DNA of 64,000 nt. Origin: Crocodylus rhombifer (lineage: Eukaryota > Chordata > Crocodylia > Crocodylidae). The DNA lies in assembly GCA_038503035.1 (NCBI GenBank), contig JAVSML010000973.1, forward strand, positions 248,001 to 312,000, read 5' to 3'. Under the pieces are notes generated by a model. The model was given only the letters and a program-made list of their open reading frames with translations, did no database searches and was not told the DNA's origin. Positions within the stretch are counted from its first letter, which is position 1, and every line of letters starts with the position of its first letter. Positions 12,065-23,773 of this stretch are shown here, in pieces. The position numbers and the translations under genes were made by a program.

Positions 12065-12160
12065 GGGACTGAGATTCAGGAGACCTAGGTGCTGTGCCTA
12101 GTCCTGCCACAGACTTTGCTGTGCAGCTCTGGGCAAGATTAGTAAATTCTCCGTACATCA
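12065..12160 (+). mobile_element. MIR-type SINE fragment
   Basis: The stretch contains GGGACTGAGATTCAGGAGAC, CTAGTCCTGCCACAGAC, TTGCTGTGCAGCTCTGGGCA and then AAATTCTCCGTAC. This is the order of the MIR core (gagtcaggagac, ctctgccactgac, gctgtgtgaccttgggcaa). It is an old degenerate copy without visible A and B boxes or target duplication. Confidence 0.65.
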
Positions 12161-12969
12161 GATAAACTCTGTAATGTTCTCCCTAATCTTGCCCTCTTGT
12201 AAGAGTTTTGAGTTGTTTTTGAGTCTAGCACTGAGCAAGGGACTGTCTTACCCCAAACTCAACAGTCGCAGCTTCCCTAGCTCCTGGGGCCTGCACATCG
12301 TCTGCTGCTCGTGGCACGTAAGGTCCCTGGGGACATCTGTATTTGCACCCCTGGAAAAACTGATGCCCGGGGCCGGTGCCACTCACCCACCCCAGTTATG
12401 CTAATGATTGTTTTTGATAGCTTTGGCTGGATCTATACAAAATTGCAAACCAATACATGCAAGTTACCAGGGCATAGTTTTATGATTACCACTATGTTTG
12501 GAAATGAAAAATTGGCATAAATGCTGTTTAAATAACCCGGTGTGTCAAAAGGGTACAAGTAAATGATAAAATGTAAAAAGCCTGTGGCTATGGTAGGCTT
12601 AATGGATCCCATGTTTCATGTTAATTTTAATAAAGCTGTTTGTTTTGAGGCAGTGCTCATGGATATTGTTTATTGCAATTCATGATGAGAGACAAAGTAT
12701 ATTTTCCCTGTAATGGATAGATCTGCATCTTTATAAGAAGGAAAATCCCATACTGTAGAAGATGCCAACTAAAACCATTGTTAGGTTTTATTTAAGATAT
12801 ACTAAACTGACACTGATTTATTTTGAAGTTATTCTAAAACAGCTTTGTAAAACTGTCCTGCCAGCTTACTAGCACAGCCTTAAAATCTACTTGTTCCTTA
12901 CTATAATAATGGAAAAAACCTTTTATATTTTGCTCAGCCATAAAATAATCCTCTCCCAATTCAATGTTA

Positions 12970-13246
12970 GAGTGGTTCTCGGCTTCTTTAGACTGGAGTC
13001 ACCCCTTGGTTAGACCCAAGGCAACCCCTGGAAAATGTCAGCTCTTAATTTTCAGTTGTTTTTTGTGGAAAGACCTCAAAAACTACTACAAGTTAGATTT
13101 GTTTTTAATGCGATGACTTCCTATTTGATATCTGTGGTTTATCTTGTAAGTAGTTGTTGCATACCTAGTGATGCTAACATCGCACAGACCCTTGACACAG
13201 TCTCAAGGCACCCAGGGTGTTGTGGCACATGGGTTGGAAATCACTG
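12970..13246. mobile_element. hAT-type MITE, same family as 42002-42321
   Basis: The left end is AGTGGTTCTCGGCTTC and the right end is GGTTGGAAATCACTG, imperfect inverted repeats of the CAGTGGTTCTCAACC type. The interior shares AAAATGTCAGCTCTTA and the closing GGCACCCAGGGTGTTGTGG with the copies at 42002-42321 and 60970-61265. It is noncoding. The flanks do not show a clear 8-bp duplication. Confidence 0.65.
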
Positions 13247-13393
13247 GAGGTGAATGTTGTAAGTTCCTGTAATAACACATTGTTGCATAAGGAAATCCTC
13301 GTTTTCACTATCCTTGTTCATGCTTCTTAACCCAGTTGACTGATATTAATGCTTATGTGTTTATCTCAATTATCTGGAAACAACCTTAAAATT

Positions 13394-13431
13394 ACACACG
13401 CGCACACACACATGCCTGCATGCACATGCAT
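13394..13431. repeat. (CA)n / CATGCA-rich simple repeat
   Basis: ACACACGCGCACACACACAT is followed by variants of TGCATGCACATGCATG. Confidence 0.85.
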
Positions 13432-14879
13432 GGGTAATTATAGTAAATGTATATGCAACGTTCTCACACCAAAGTATTCATGTACTTAAAAACATGTGCG
13501 GATATAAAATATAAACCTTAGTAACCTCTTGGGTGGAACACAGCAAATCCTGGGCAACACATAGGGGTACTACAAAGTATGCAATGAAGAAAAATGCTGC
13601 AAGCAATTGAAAATGATGGAGGGATTCAGATAGGTAGACAAATGCCATGAAATCTTTAATGACCTTAAGTGATCCGTGTCCTGAATGCCAGCTACCGCAG
13701 CAGGATAGATCGCAGTAACACAAGCAAGTCCAAACGTATCAGAAGGATCTTTTGTTCTTCGTGTCAGATTCCCAGATAATGCCATGTCAGATTGGAGGTT
13801 TGGTGGACTCTCTCCAGGTCTGTGCTTTCTCCAGGACACCGAACGAGGTGGAATGAAGACCATGCTTACACACTTGATTCCTTGCTTGCGACTGGATAGA
13901 TTATGAACTAAAGCTGTTCAAGGGAAAGTGGAGTAGATCAAGGTGGTGGTAAATGTGGACAGAGATGAAGGGAAAGCGTGGTAATGAGGCAAAGGAAATG
14001 CTGGCTTTACCAGCTCTGGCTGCCTTGTACTTTAAGAGACCCCACCAGAGGTGTTACAAGGCCACCAGGCACTGGGGCAGTGGGACGCACAGGGGCAGCA
14101 GTGACTGGTGGCGCAACGTGCAGATGTTAGCTTTGCCTTCCAGCCCTGTAAGTCGGAGCCTGGGGCTCCTGGGTGCCACCCTTGGAAGTTTGTTTAGCAG
14201 TTAATGCCGATTTAATGGTTGGGAACATTTGTTGTGCTCATCATGGGTCTTCTCACCATCTGTCCTCGTGAACCCTCCTTTGTAGGTTTAGCATCTTAAT
14301 TTAGCTTTTAGAAGAATCCTTTCTAAAAGCTTAGCTAAACTTTACCCTTTTTTAGCTGCTGGCTGGGCAGCTTTACAGCATGTTCTGCACTGGGAGTTGT
14401 CTCGTCTGTTGGGATTTCAGCTGAATGAGTGGGTGAACTTCAGGTCTTAGTGACCTGTTGTAATCAAAAAAGAGTGGTTTTTCTGCCCTACCCTAAATTC
14501 TTTAAGTAAAACTCTCTTCTCCCTTATCTCCTCCCAACCATAGTCTCAGTCTACTTCCTTGCCACTGTTTTCTTTTAAATATTGTGGTTGTTTGCCAGCT
14601 GGTATTCATAGTCTGTCACATTTTGGTTTCTCCTGTTGAAAGAACAAAACCTTTTTTTGTTTTGCTTTTGTCTCGTAACTATTGTAATCTTTTTTCAGTC
14701 GAACCTTTTCAGTTCAATAGTAGATTTTTATCAGCTGGATGATGGCATCAGTTGTGCCCGTGCAGTATCATTGACAAAGCTGTGCTGGCTAACAAAGTTG
14801 TGTGTAGTTGGGAGGGGGAAGGAAGTGTCAAGCTGTCATTAGTTGTGACTAGGCATGCCTTAAAATAGTAATAGTTAGC

Positions 14880-16875
14880 TCACATACAGGGCGATAGGTC
14901 GATCTAGTCTTAACCCTCTGCCTGAGGTAGGATCATCCCTATCCAAACCATCTCTTATAGATCCATGTCTAACCTACTAGTAAAACTACAGTCAAACCTG
15001 ATGCAACCACAACACCATAATACCCTAATGTGACACAGGTAAAGCGGGGACAATAGTAGCCCATTTCCTGCTGCTACAAGGGTTGTTAAAATATGTTTAA
15101 GAAGTTCAAGGAAGAGGGGTATAACCCCCCAACTACAAAAGAAAGCAAAAACCTCCACAGCCTGTGCCACTTCGACCATGGGGGAAATTTCCTTCCTGAC
15201 CCCAAATACGGCGATTAGTCTGACCATGTGTGGAGGGACAAGACCCTGTAGCCAGGAACCTCCAGTCCAAGTCCCAGCAGGAGCACTGGTGCATCCCAGT
15301 CAAAATCCCCAGCCTTGGCTGTGGCCTGCACCCAGTGCTTCTGAGGAAGGTGAAGCCCTCTTTCCTCCTAGCTCTCCCTGACGCATGTAGGAATGTAACC
15401 TGGAAATTGAACTAATGCCAAGAGTTGGTTTCTTTTCAGTGGGGTAGTTTATTGCAAAGGGTATTGGGGAGTTGTACACTTATGAGAGACCATTAACTTA
15501 TTAAAAATTGCACTACCCTACCTGCACATGCTCACACACGCATATACCCATACTCTCTCACAGATGACACACTTATATAATCCCAAAGGTGTTGCAGTTA
15601 GGAAGGCCAGTCCCTATCTGTTGTTGGAGTGGGGTGTCCGACCTGGCATGCACAGGCGCAGGCTCTGGTGGCGAGGCATTCCCACATCATCTCTTCTCTT
15701 GCCCCCTTTTTATAGAGTTTGTTTCTGGGCAAGGTTTCTCAAACCCTCTCCCCAGGGCATGCGCTGTTTGGTCATCACATAGAAAGGTTCCCCTTATCTA
15801 GCCAGCCCAAACTGGTCTTCCTGCCAAGGATGTTACACAGACATCTGGCCTTCAGCAGCCTGCTTCTGGTTGCTGACACCACAACTTTTCCTTTGTCTGT
15901 TCCCTCGTCTTCATGCCATCTGCTGCTGCTTTACACCACACTCATACACTCTGTTGTTTACTTGACCTATTAATGATACATTGTCTGATTTATTGTCTAC
16001 AGGAATAGGAGGAAAAAGTTCCTTCCTATCCCTATGTGGCAATTGGCAAAGCTCAAAAGCATGGGGAAATACCTATCGTAGAACATAGGCATAACTACTC
16101 CTACATCATCCCTGATCCATGTTTGTCCAACTTCTTCTTGAACACCCTCCAGTGATGGAGATCCCACAACTTCCTTAGACTGTCTATTCCACTGCCTCGC
16201 TGCTTCACAGTGAAGAAGATATCCAGTTTCAGCCTACTTTGCTGCAACATCAAGCCATCCTTCTTGCATCCTCCTTTACGGCAGCCCTTCAGATGTTTCA
16301 AGAGTGCTATGTCTGCTTGTAAGCTGAATATGCCTGTTTCCTTCAATCCCTCCTCGTGTGATTTGCCTTCCAAGCCTGTTATTTTTGTTGCCCCTCTCTG
16401 TTACTTCTCCGCATCCTTTTTCCAATGTGTTACGATGCACGCAGTTCTCTGGATGAGGCCACACCAGTGCCAAGTAGAGAAGCCCTTTCACCTCCCATGC
16501 CTTGCACTTAAAGCTTCTGTTGCAATGTAGCCCAAAACTGCTTTCCTTTTGTGCAGCAACATCACACTGCAGACTCATTGGGTTTGTGATCCACTAGGAC
16601 TCCTAGATCCTTCTGTGTAGTGCTGTCATCCAGCCAGGTGTCACCCATTTTGTACTGGATTATTGTTCCCAGCGTGTTGCACCTTGCATTTGTTAGCACT
16701 GAGCGTCATCCTGTGAGCTCCAGCCCAGCTTTCCAAGCTGCCAAGATCCTTCTGAGTTGCACTCCTGTCCTCTGGTGTGCTCGGCCTTTCCCAGTTTCAC
16801 ATCTGCAAACTTACTCAAGAAGCTGTCTGTTCTAGCATCCGAATCATTAATGATGATTGTTGCATATAAATAAAT
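14880..16875 (-). mobile_element. CR1-type LINE copy, antisense, split by an LTR-like insertion
   Basis: The left block (14880-15393) is an antisense CR1 3' region with GGATCATCCCTATCCAAACC and TTCCTTCCTGACCCCA. The right block (16002-16875) continues the same element with CATCATCCCTGATCCATG, CAGTGATGGAGATCCCACAA and, near 16430, the antisense of the LVWPHPE/RVQR region. The two blocks join without a gap when compared with the copy at 40065 (TGACG, then GGAGG-AAAAA, then TTCCTTCCT), so 15394-16001 is a later insertion. There is no intact frame. The far end is near the equivalent of TTACTCAAGAAGCTG and AATCATTAATGATG. Confidence 0.75.
15394..16001. mobile_element. Probable solo LTR inserted in a CR1
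   Basis: This 608-bp block begins TGTAACCTGG and ends TTGTCTACA, the TG...CA ends usual for LTRs, here with TGTA/TACA symmetry. It is flanked by the 4-bp repeat GGAA (15390-15393 and 16002-16005). Removing it restores an antisense CR1 that aligns with the copy at 40065. There is no primer-binding site, polypurine tract or coding region next to it, so it would be a solo LTR of an endogenous retrovirus or Gypsy-type element. A TATATAA sequence at 15573 could be a core promoter if the element reads along the + strand. Orientation and family are unknown. Confidence 0.6.
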
Positions 16876-17114
16876 TGTACCACTGTAGCTGTATTATGTA
16901 TAGCCCAACATAACTCCATGACACCTGTCTTTTGAGACGTAAAAGGCCAGTGTCTTTTTTTGGAAGTGGTTTTAGCTAAAGTGAGGAGGGCATGGGGAAG
17001 CCCCCTTATGAAATAACATAATTGGTCTTGGGGAAACTACCATGGCTATACTGGTATGCTTCCTTGAGTGACATGGCCCTAGTTTAGGGAAAGCTCTGGC
17101 AAACTTCTGTAGCC

Positions 17115-17240
17115 TCAGAAAAGTAGGGCTGGACGGGCTCTCAGGAGGTCATCTTGGCAATCTCCTGACTCAAAGTAGGAGCATCCCTGTCTAAACCTTC
17201 CTAAACAAGTGTTCGTCAGCCTACTCCTAATCTTCCAAGG
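17115..17240 (-). mobile_element. CR1 3' end fragment, antisense
   Basis: The + strand reads AGTAGGGCTGGACGGGCTCT, AGGAGGTCATCTTGGCAATC, AGGAGCATCCCTGTCTAAAC and GTGTTCGTCAGCCTACTCCT, which is the antisense of a typical CR1 3' tail. It lies about 240 bp beyond the antisense CR1 ending near 16875 and about 1.2 kb before the first EXOC6B exon. Confidence 0.7.
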
Positions 17241-18466
17241 AGGAAACCAAGTAAATGGTGATTTTGGTTTTTGGGCCACGAGAAGTAGTTGCTTGATAAA
17301 ATTTGGATGGTTGTATGTGCAGTCAGTATATCATCCCTATTGGTGTATCCTTGGCCAATTTTACTTGAATTCCTTTATTCTTTTCAGGGAAAGGTTGCAG
17401 AAGTTGGTATTGGCACACACTTCAGATGTCCATCCAGTCCAGTTAGCTTTGGTTTTCTCTACAATAACATTTTATAATGTCTCGCATGTGATAGCAGTTG
17501 AGCTGCTCTTCCTTCTTGCAGGCTTCACTAGTTAATCACTGATGAGTTGGGTATGGCTTGAGGGGAGGATAGTGTTGAGGATCTCATTCCACGTGGTATG
17601 ACCAGACATGAGCTTCCGAGACTTGAATCCCTGCCGAGGAGAGATTCTGTCAGTATAGCCATGGCTACTTCAATTACCTTATTACTTCAAGGACGTTTCC
17701 TTCAGCTCATTTGCTGTGTCTGGAAGGTGCCGTGTGGTATTAGGAGTAGGCCAAAGAGCCCCAAATGTGCTAGTTCCAACTCCATGCAAGAGAACTATGG
17801 ATAGCCCAAAGTGGGAAATGTATTCGTACCCACCCCACTTCTAATCCAACCAATGCCGGGGAGCTGACCTAGCAAGTCCATGTTTCAGACCTAATGTTAC
17901 TGTCCTAGTGGGCATCCCAAATAGGGATGACTCCACTTCTCCTGTCATCGGTGATTTAAAAACGCCCATTGATTTTAATGGGAGCAGAGTCAGAATATTA
18001 AGTGTTGTCAAATCCTGGAAAATCTTCAGATTTTGGTTCATTTATTGATTTGGGCCTGTAGAACATATGACTGCACATAACGATACTATTTTGTCTTGCA
18101 AACTAAGACAGACCTCTAAGGTATGCACTTTTCATGAAACTACATGTTCAGAATAATTATCCTACAACTTGAGCCTGTTACTTAAGTATTATCACCCTGG
18201 TGCTTGTTAGTATTCTCCACACCCAAGAATTTGGGGTTTGCAGCTGTTCTCGGGGGGGGGGGGAATTGTGCATCTTGCAGGTTCTAGTCCTGCTAGAAGG
18301 AAATCCTTTTAATGAGGATGGTTGCAACAAAGCTTCATACATTTTGGGAGCTATACCAACACCCACAAGCCGAGGGGACATACTAAAGAGGGTGGTACTG
18401 TTTGTTGACACAAGTGAACTTGTTGGTATATGGTGCATTTTCCTTAATTTCCCATTTATTTTCCAG

Positions 18467-18608
18467 GGTAAGGTGGCTCAGACTGCATGTATGTCGGCCT
18501 GCAAACACTTATCCACTTCGCTGATGCAGCTGCTGCTGGAAGTTGAAGTGAGGCAGCTGACACTGGGGGCCTTGCAGCAGTTCAACCTGGATGTGGAAGA
18601 GTGTGAAC
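18467..18608 (+). CDS. EXOC6B: EXOC6B internal coding exon (Sec15 C-terminal domain, first of two)
   Basis: This 142-nt exon encodes 47 residues plus one base, beginning GKVAQTACMSACKHL and ending FNLDVEECE. EXOC6B is a subunit of the exocyst, the octameric complex that tethers secretory vesicles to the plasma membrane; the Sec15 C-terminal helical domain is the known binding site for Rab11/Rab8-type GTPases. The acceptor is a pyrimidine-rich tract ending TTTTCCAG at 18466, and the donor is GTAAGG at 18609. The exon starts in phase 0 and ends after the first base of a codon (C), which with AG from the next exon makes Gln. The stretch EVRQLTLGALQQFNLDV matches EXOC6B as I remember it. The paralogue EXOC6 has a different segment here (SELKQISMGAVQQF). 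No stop or frameshift is present. The preceding exon was not found upstream in the window. Confidence 0.93.
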
Positions 18609-19404
18609 GTAAGGGACAAAATCATTCCATTCATCATGTTTCACCTTGGGTAGTTGTGCGAGCACTGGGACCAGCTATGCGGGCAGCAGGTTGATTGCAA
18701 ACACTTGCTGAACAAAAGCCAAATGACTCCTCCTTTAAAGTTTTACTCTTTCGTTACTGTTTTATTGTGTATTTGTGTAGTCCAAATACAGTAAAAGATG
18801 GTCCCTATCCCTTAAGACTATGTGTTCCACAGTAGGACCAAGTGGAGAGAGTATAACGCAGAATTAAAACAAGAGGCTTGATAGGCTTGCACTGAAAATT
18901 GTTTTACTGGGACACCTTCTGTAGTAGGGTTCCCCACATCCCAGGCATGTCTTCTGGTGTAACCTGTACAATCTGAATTTAATTTCTGTAATCGCATCTC
19001 TCCAGTTCTTCTCTCTAGTCAAAAGCAGTATCAACAATGACGTTCGTTAGGCAGGGCACGTAATTCTCTGAAGGGCAAGTGGTGGAAACCCCACTACATG
19101 GGCTATTTAAAGCAGGACTAGGCAAAAATCTAGAGATTATATTTAGGGAATAATCCTGCAGCAGCCGAAAAATGGACTGGTATTCTAATAGGTCTGTTTT
19201 TATTTTTAGCCTAGGTAAGTCCAAGAAACTTCCATTTGAAATCACTGAATGGCACCACAGTTGGTGATACCAGGCACACATCTCTTATTTATCATGTTAG
19301 CCACACATTTATTTTCCTGCAGTGAATGGCTATGATGCTTTTCTTAATTATTCTTCACAATTAATTGATTACCCAATGGGGAGGCAGTAGGATAAGGCAT
19401 AGAC

Positions 19405-19627
19405 CAGTGGTTCCCAAACTTTTTTCTTATTGCGTACCCCCTTCCAGATTTACCAGCTGCCCATGTACCCCTACCAGTACATTTTATATTTTAAACCCTT
19501 AATAATTGGATTATTAGACTTATTATTATGAAAATTAAATCTGCCATTACACAACTTCTCCACTGTATACTCTCGAGATGTGTTGCATACCCTGAAGGGT
19601 GCGTGTACCACAGTTTGGGAACCCCTG
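19405..19627. mobile_element. hAT MITE with perfect 8-bp target duplication
   Basis: The 223-bp element has the left end CAGTGGTTCCCAAACT and the right end AGTTTGGGAACCCCTG, 15 of 16 bases complementary. It is flanked on both sides by GCATAGAC (19397-19404 and 19628-19635), an exact 8-bp duplication diagnostic of hAT transposons. The interior is AT-rich and noncoding, so it was mobilised in trans. It lies in the complete EXOC6B intron about 0.8 kb after the first exon. Confidence 0.92.
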
Positions 19628-21699
19628 GCATAGACCATACTGTTAGTTCAAAGCATAATAACGTGTCTTTTGCATTTCTACCTTAATGTGGCAGTAAACT
19701 TTTCATTGAATTAACAGATGGATTAATCATTGGGTTCTGCTGATCTGGGGAGATGATTTGCTCAGTGAATAGTTTTTAAAAATTTCCTGCTGCCAGTCCC
19801 AGAGCCTCACCTGGGTCGTGATGCCCAATACAGATTCTTTCCATCTCATGCATCATTTCCAGTTATGGACATATATAGCCACATTACGTGTTATCCTGGT
19901 ATATGGAGGGCTTGATAGGTATGTCCAAATTTGATGGAGTTATTTTTATTTAATTTATTACAGAACCCAAATATTATGTGCATACTCAGTGAGCATGTTG
20001 CTAAGTGACAAGGCTGTTTTCATGTCATTTACACACACAAAAAAAAAAGAGACCATTCTACATTTCAGACTAATTTTCTCTAAAATTTCACCATATAAAA
20101 TCAAGCTGTTGTTCCCTTGTTATATCCTGACCCACTTCTACAGTAAACATTGAACTGCATGATGATGAAACTTCCTTTGCATGGGCTGATAGGCATTTAA
20201 AAAGTTTCAGAAAAACAGTATAGGAAACAGTTTCAGGAAAACAAATAACTGTAGCGTTCTGAAAATGCCCACCTCTGCTTTTCTGATTGGAGTGTGCTGG
20301 GGCAGGAAACTCTATCCCAGTCTTATTAGACCAGGACACTGTCAACCCGGTACTGCTCCCATTCAGCTCCATGGCAAAATTGTCACCGACTTGAGTCGAG
20401 CAGTATCAGGCCCTGAAACCATGTGCTGCATTTCACATTGATTATAATCTAGCTTTATAACGTGTTTTTAATCGTCACTGCTCTTAACATCCAGTTAGCA
20501 TCGTTCATCCACTTGATGCTGGCGAAATGTGTCCCTGTTGAGTGCCAGGTGTAACTAATGCTGTTTCAATTAAGCAGCAACCTTTGACATTTCCTATCCA
20601 AAGGTTAGATCAGTTCTCGGGAAGGTCACCTGATTAAATTTCTCCTTTAGTAGGACCCAGCCCTTCTATTCTTTCCCTAATTTTCAAAGTTCTTGAACTC
20701 TCTGGGAGCAGGGTCCGAGTGGGTAGTGTGAACTGCACCGGAGCTACGCGATAATATCACATGCGGTAAGCTAGGTCGCATCTTATTTCGGTTAAGAAAA
20801 AAAAAGTGCCTCTGGTCCCAAATTCTCTGGCTTGTAAATTGTCTCCATCAGCATCTTCTGGCTCCAGCAGCAGCTGTGCTTTCCATCTGCATCCATGGAG
20901 GACCAGCCTGTGCAGCCGAAAATAATGGGAAGTGTCCATCATTAATAATAATTTAGTTTTTTCTTGCTTGGCTGAAAACAGACTTTCGTAACCCTGTCGA
21001 GATTCCCCCTGCATTGGTAACATGGGTCACTAAGCAGCATCTATTTATTCTCCTAAAAACCCCGAACACTAAGTAAAATGGATGACATTTAATATAGGTT
21101 TTAAAAGCCTGATGCCTTAAATTCCATGAGATCTGGAGGCAATTGTTGTGCGAGACAAAAATCAGGGGTACTCAGACATTCAATAGCAGGTGCCGCCAAC
21201 CTGAGCAGCAGGGGCAGGCGACCTGCTCCACCCAGCCAAGGCCCGAGATGCCATCTCTGTCAGGAAAATTGAGACAGATGCTGCTGCTCTAACCTTCCTA
21301 TTCATCACTGTCAACCCCGCTGTTTGCCGCGGAGAATGGTAAACGCAGACAAAGTCCTTTCTTCCTTTTCAACTCTCAGAAAAGAGCGCTCTTCCCCGGC
21401 TTGTTTGTCTGGTGGCTTTGCTGACAGCGTGAATGATTTGAATCCTTTTCCTGAGGGGCGGCACGTCAGGATCTTAATGCAGTGCTAAAAACAAACACAA
21501 CCCCATCACTAGGTGCACCGGCGGACTGAGAAAATACATCGACCGCTGCACAGCTTCTCTACCACGAAACCCGGTGTGCGTTTGTCTGCCTCAGTGTTAT
21601 GATTAGCAGTGGATTTTATTTTGCTCTGTCCCTGTCTCTTCGCTCCCTGATGTTTTGCCCACCAAGGAGGCTTCATTAATTACCTGGAATCAGGACTCG

Positions 21700-21745
21700 T
21701 GGTAGAGCCAATATCTTTTATTAGACCAACTAGAAATTTGCAAAA
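21700..21745. repeat. Dispersed repeat motif (TCTTTTATTAGACCAAC)
   Basis: The sequence CCAATATCTTTTATTAGACC is followed by AACTAGAAATTTGC. The same motif recurs at about 44175-44215 and 45635-45700. It resembles a dispersed motif I have seen in turtle and bird repeats (on the other strand, TTGGTCCAATAAAAGATAT). Family and boundaries are unknown. Confidence 0.45.
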
Positions 21746-22162
21746 AAAAATAAAATGAATCCTTAATTACCTGAGCATTTTTAAAGGAAAGCTTAGTAGT
21801 TCTCTGCACCTTTTTGTAGTGTTTCAGTGTCACACTATTGCATAGAAACCAGCACCTGCGAGCTAACATGCATTTTTTATTTGTAGTGGATTCCTTTTTG
21901 CAAGAAAAAGAATTAATACACCAAATTGCAACCAACTGTGATGGTTAAATAACGGTGGGTTAAGGCAATAGTACTGCACCAGCGATTCCCTTTTTTTTCC
22001 AGGTGCTTTGGTTTATTTTACAAATATATTTGGTGCCCTTGCCATAGCAATGGGAACCATGCAAGATTGAAGCGAACAGGACTACCCACTGCCCTTAGCT
22101 GGTAGATGTAGTAGAACCCATTTGACTCTCCCATATTACCTGCTCTGGGGGAAGGAAAATTA

Positions 22163-22790
22163 TTATGAAAGAAAATTATGAGCCAGCAGGGTGCCCTTGT
22201 TGCCAAGATGGCTAGTGGCATGCTCAGCTGCATCAGTAGGAGCGCTGCCAGCAGATCGAGGGCAGTGACTCTTCCCCTCTATTCAGTCCTAGGGAGGCCA
22301 CATCTGGAGCCCTGTGTCCAGCTGTGGGCCCCCCACTGCAGAAAGGATGTGGACAAATTGGAGAGTCCAGTGGAGGGCAATGAAAACGGTTGTGGGGCTG
22401 GAGGCCTGGACTGGTGAGAAGAGGCTGAGGGAACTGGGCTGATTTAATCTGCAGAAGAGAAGACTGAGGGGGATTGAGTAGCAGCCGCCACCTCCCTGCA
22501 AAGCTGGGCTGTTCTCAGTGGGGGCAGATGGCAGGACAAGGAGCAATGAGCTCGAGTTGCAGCGAGGAAAGTTGAGGTTGGATATGAGGAAACGTTTGCT
22601 CGTGAGGCGAATAGTAAAGCACTGAAGCAGAGAGGTGGTGCTGTCTCCATCTGTGCAGGTTTTCAAGACCCCGGTAGACAAAGCCTTGGCTGGGATGATG
22701 TAGTTGGGGCTGGTCCTTTGTGGAGCAGGGGGTTGGACTAGGTATGACCTGAGGTCCCTTCCCGCCCTCATTTTGTATGAGTCTATGAAA
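22163..22790 (+). mobile_element. CR1 LINE 3' fragment, sense
   Basis: The + strand encodes, in the first 200 bases, MSQQGALVAKMASGMLSCIS and LGRPHLEPCVQLWAPHCRKD, the end of the CR1 reverse transcriptase. It then runs through the 3' tail GGGGGTTGGACTAGG and GACCTGAGGTCCCTTCCCGC, ending in GAGTCTATGAAA. The frame breaks after CRKDVDKLES. The 5' end is truncated at about 22163. Confidence 0.85.
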
Positions 22791-23773
22791 ATTGGGCTGC
22801 AGAACTGATAATCAAGCAGATGCCTGGATCCAAGTACAGTCATTGCACCAAGCCCGGGTATTTGACACTCGGGAGAAGGGCATGGTCATCGTAGACTCCT
22901 CAGTCTGTTCTATAAATTCTTCCTCAGAAGTAATACACTTAGCAGTTTTTGGATAGTGCTGTGTATATTCAAAGCATTATGTACAACCATTCATTCATTT
23001 TATAACCGTCACAAAGAAAGCATTCTGGGGCCTGGGGAGAAGTGGTAAATTAAATAAACATTAAAGACTAAATCTTGCATGCCTTCCTCACATGGGTAGT
23101 CCAATGAACATCAGCTGGCTTGGTGATGTGAGAGAGGCGAGCAGGAGTTGAGCTGCAAGCTTGTTTAAAAAAATGTATTAGGCTAACTATTGAAGAGAAA
23201 CCTGTGAAAAATGAGATCTGTTTTCCTGTGGAATTTCCCCCCTGAGGAAAGAAGAAACCATATTGCTTGAAACGTCTAAAACTAGGCTGGACAGAGCTTT
23301 GAAGAAAAAAGGAGCCAGCCCTGCACATAAAGGTGGATGGGCTTCTCTTCCAAGTCCAAGCTGTTTCCCAAGAGATGCATTACGTTTGAATGGATTTTTC
23401 TTGTTTATGTTCAGCTTTTGTCTTCAGCGTGATGTTGGACATGCAGGTCTCGCTCAGGATGGGCTTTCGGGTCATCGAGCCCGCTCTCCTAGTTCCAGCG
23501 GTGGCAACTGCGGTATGTTCAGAGGAAGAATGTAAGAAACACGATGGTGATCCATTCCCAGCCCACCCTGCCGGTCTCCAGCTCTCGATTATGTCCTTAA
23601 TCGTCGAGTTTAATAACCCTTGATGGACCTCTCCTCCCATCTATCTAATACATTTTTTTAACTGAGTTATACTACTGGCCTCCTTAGCATTTAGTGACAG
23701 CAGCTCCCACACACTTTGTTTTGTGCAACACCTGCAGAGAGGCACAAGTCATCTTGGGCACCTGTACTTGTGC

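Larger units (their letters stand above)
1..18466 (+). other. EXOC6B intron, 3' part (incomplete)
   Basis: Sequence upstream of the first visible exon. It holds the repeats listed separately: a MITE at 1500-1822, an old CR1 at 2183-4745, a young CR1 at 7445-8880, a long inverted repeat at 9350-9925, a MIR at 12065-12160, a hAT MITE at 12970-13246, a CR1 with LTR at 14880-16875, and a CR1 tail at 17115-17240. I see no gene or recognisable repeat in 1-1499, 4746-7440, 8881-9345, 9926-12060, 12161-12969, 13247-14879 and 17241-18466, apart from simple repeats. Open frames there are short, have no splice sites around them and resemble no protein I know. A tandem copy of about 25 bp sits near 5158-5210 (AAGATGGCTATTT twice). 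The upstream EXOC6B exon was not seen. Confidence 0.8.

Noticed and set aside
18200..18466. Open sequence in frame with the first EXOC6B exon extending 89 codons upstream
   Set aside because: It crosses a clear acceptor (TTTTCCAG at 18459-18466), includes a G10 tract and does not resemble EXOC6B; it is intron.
22289..22843. 184-codon frame on the minus strand
   Set aside because: It runs antisense to the sense CR1 fragment at 22163-22790, so it is a shadow.
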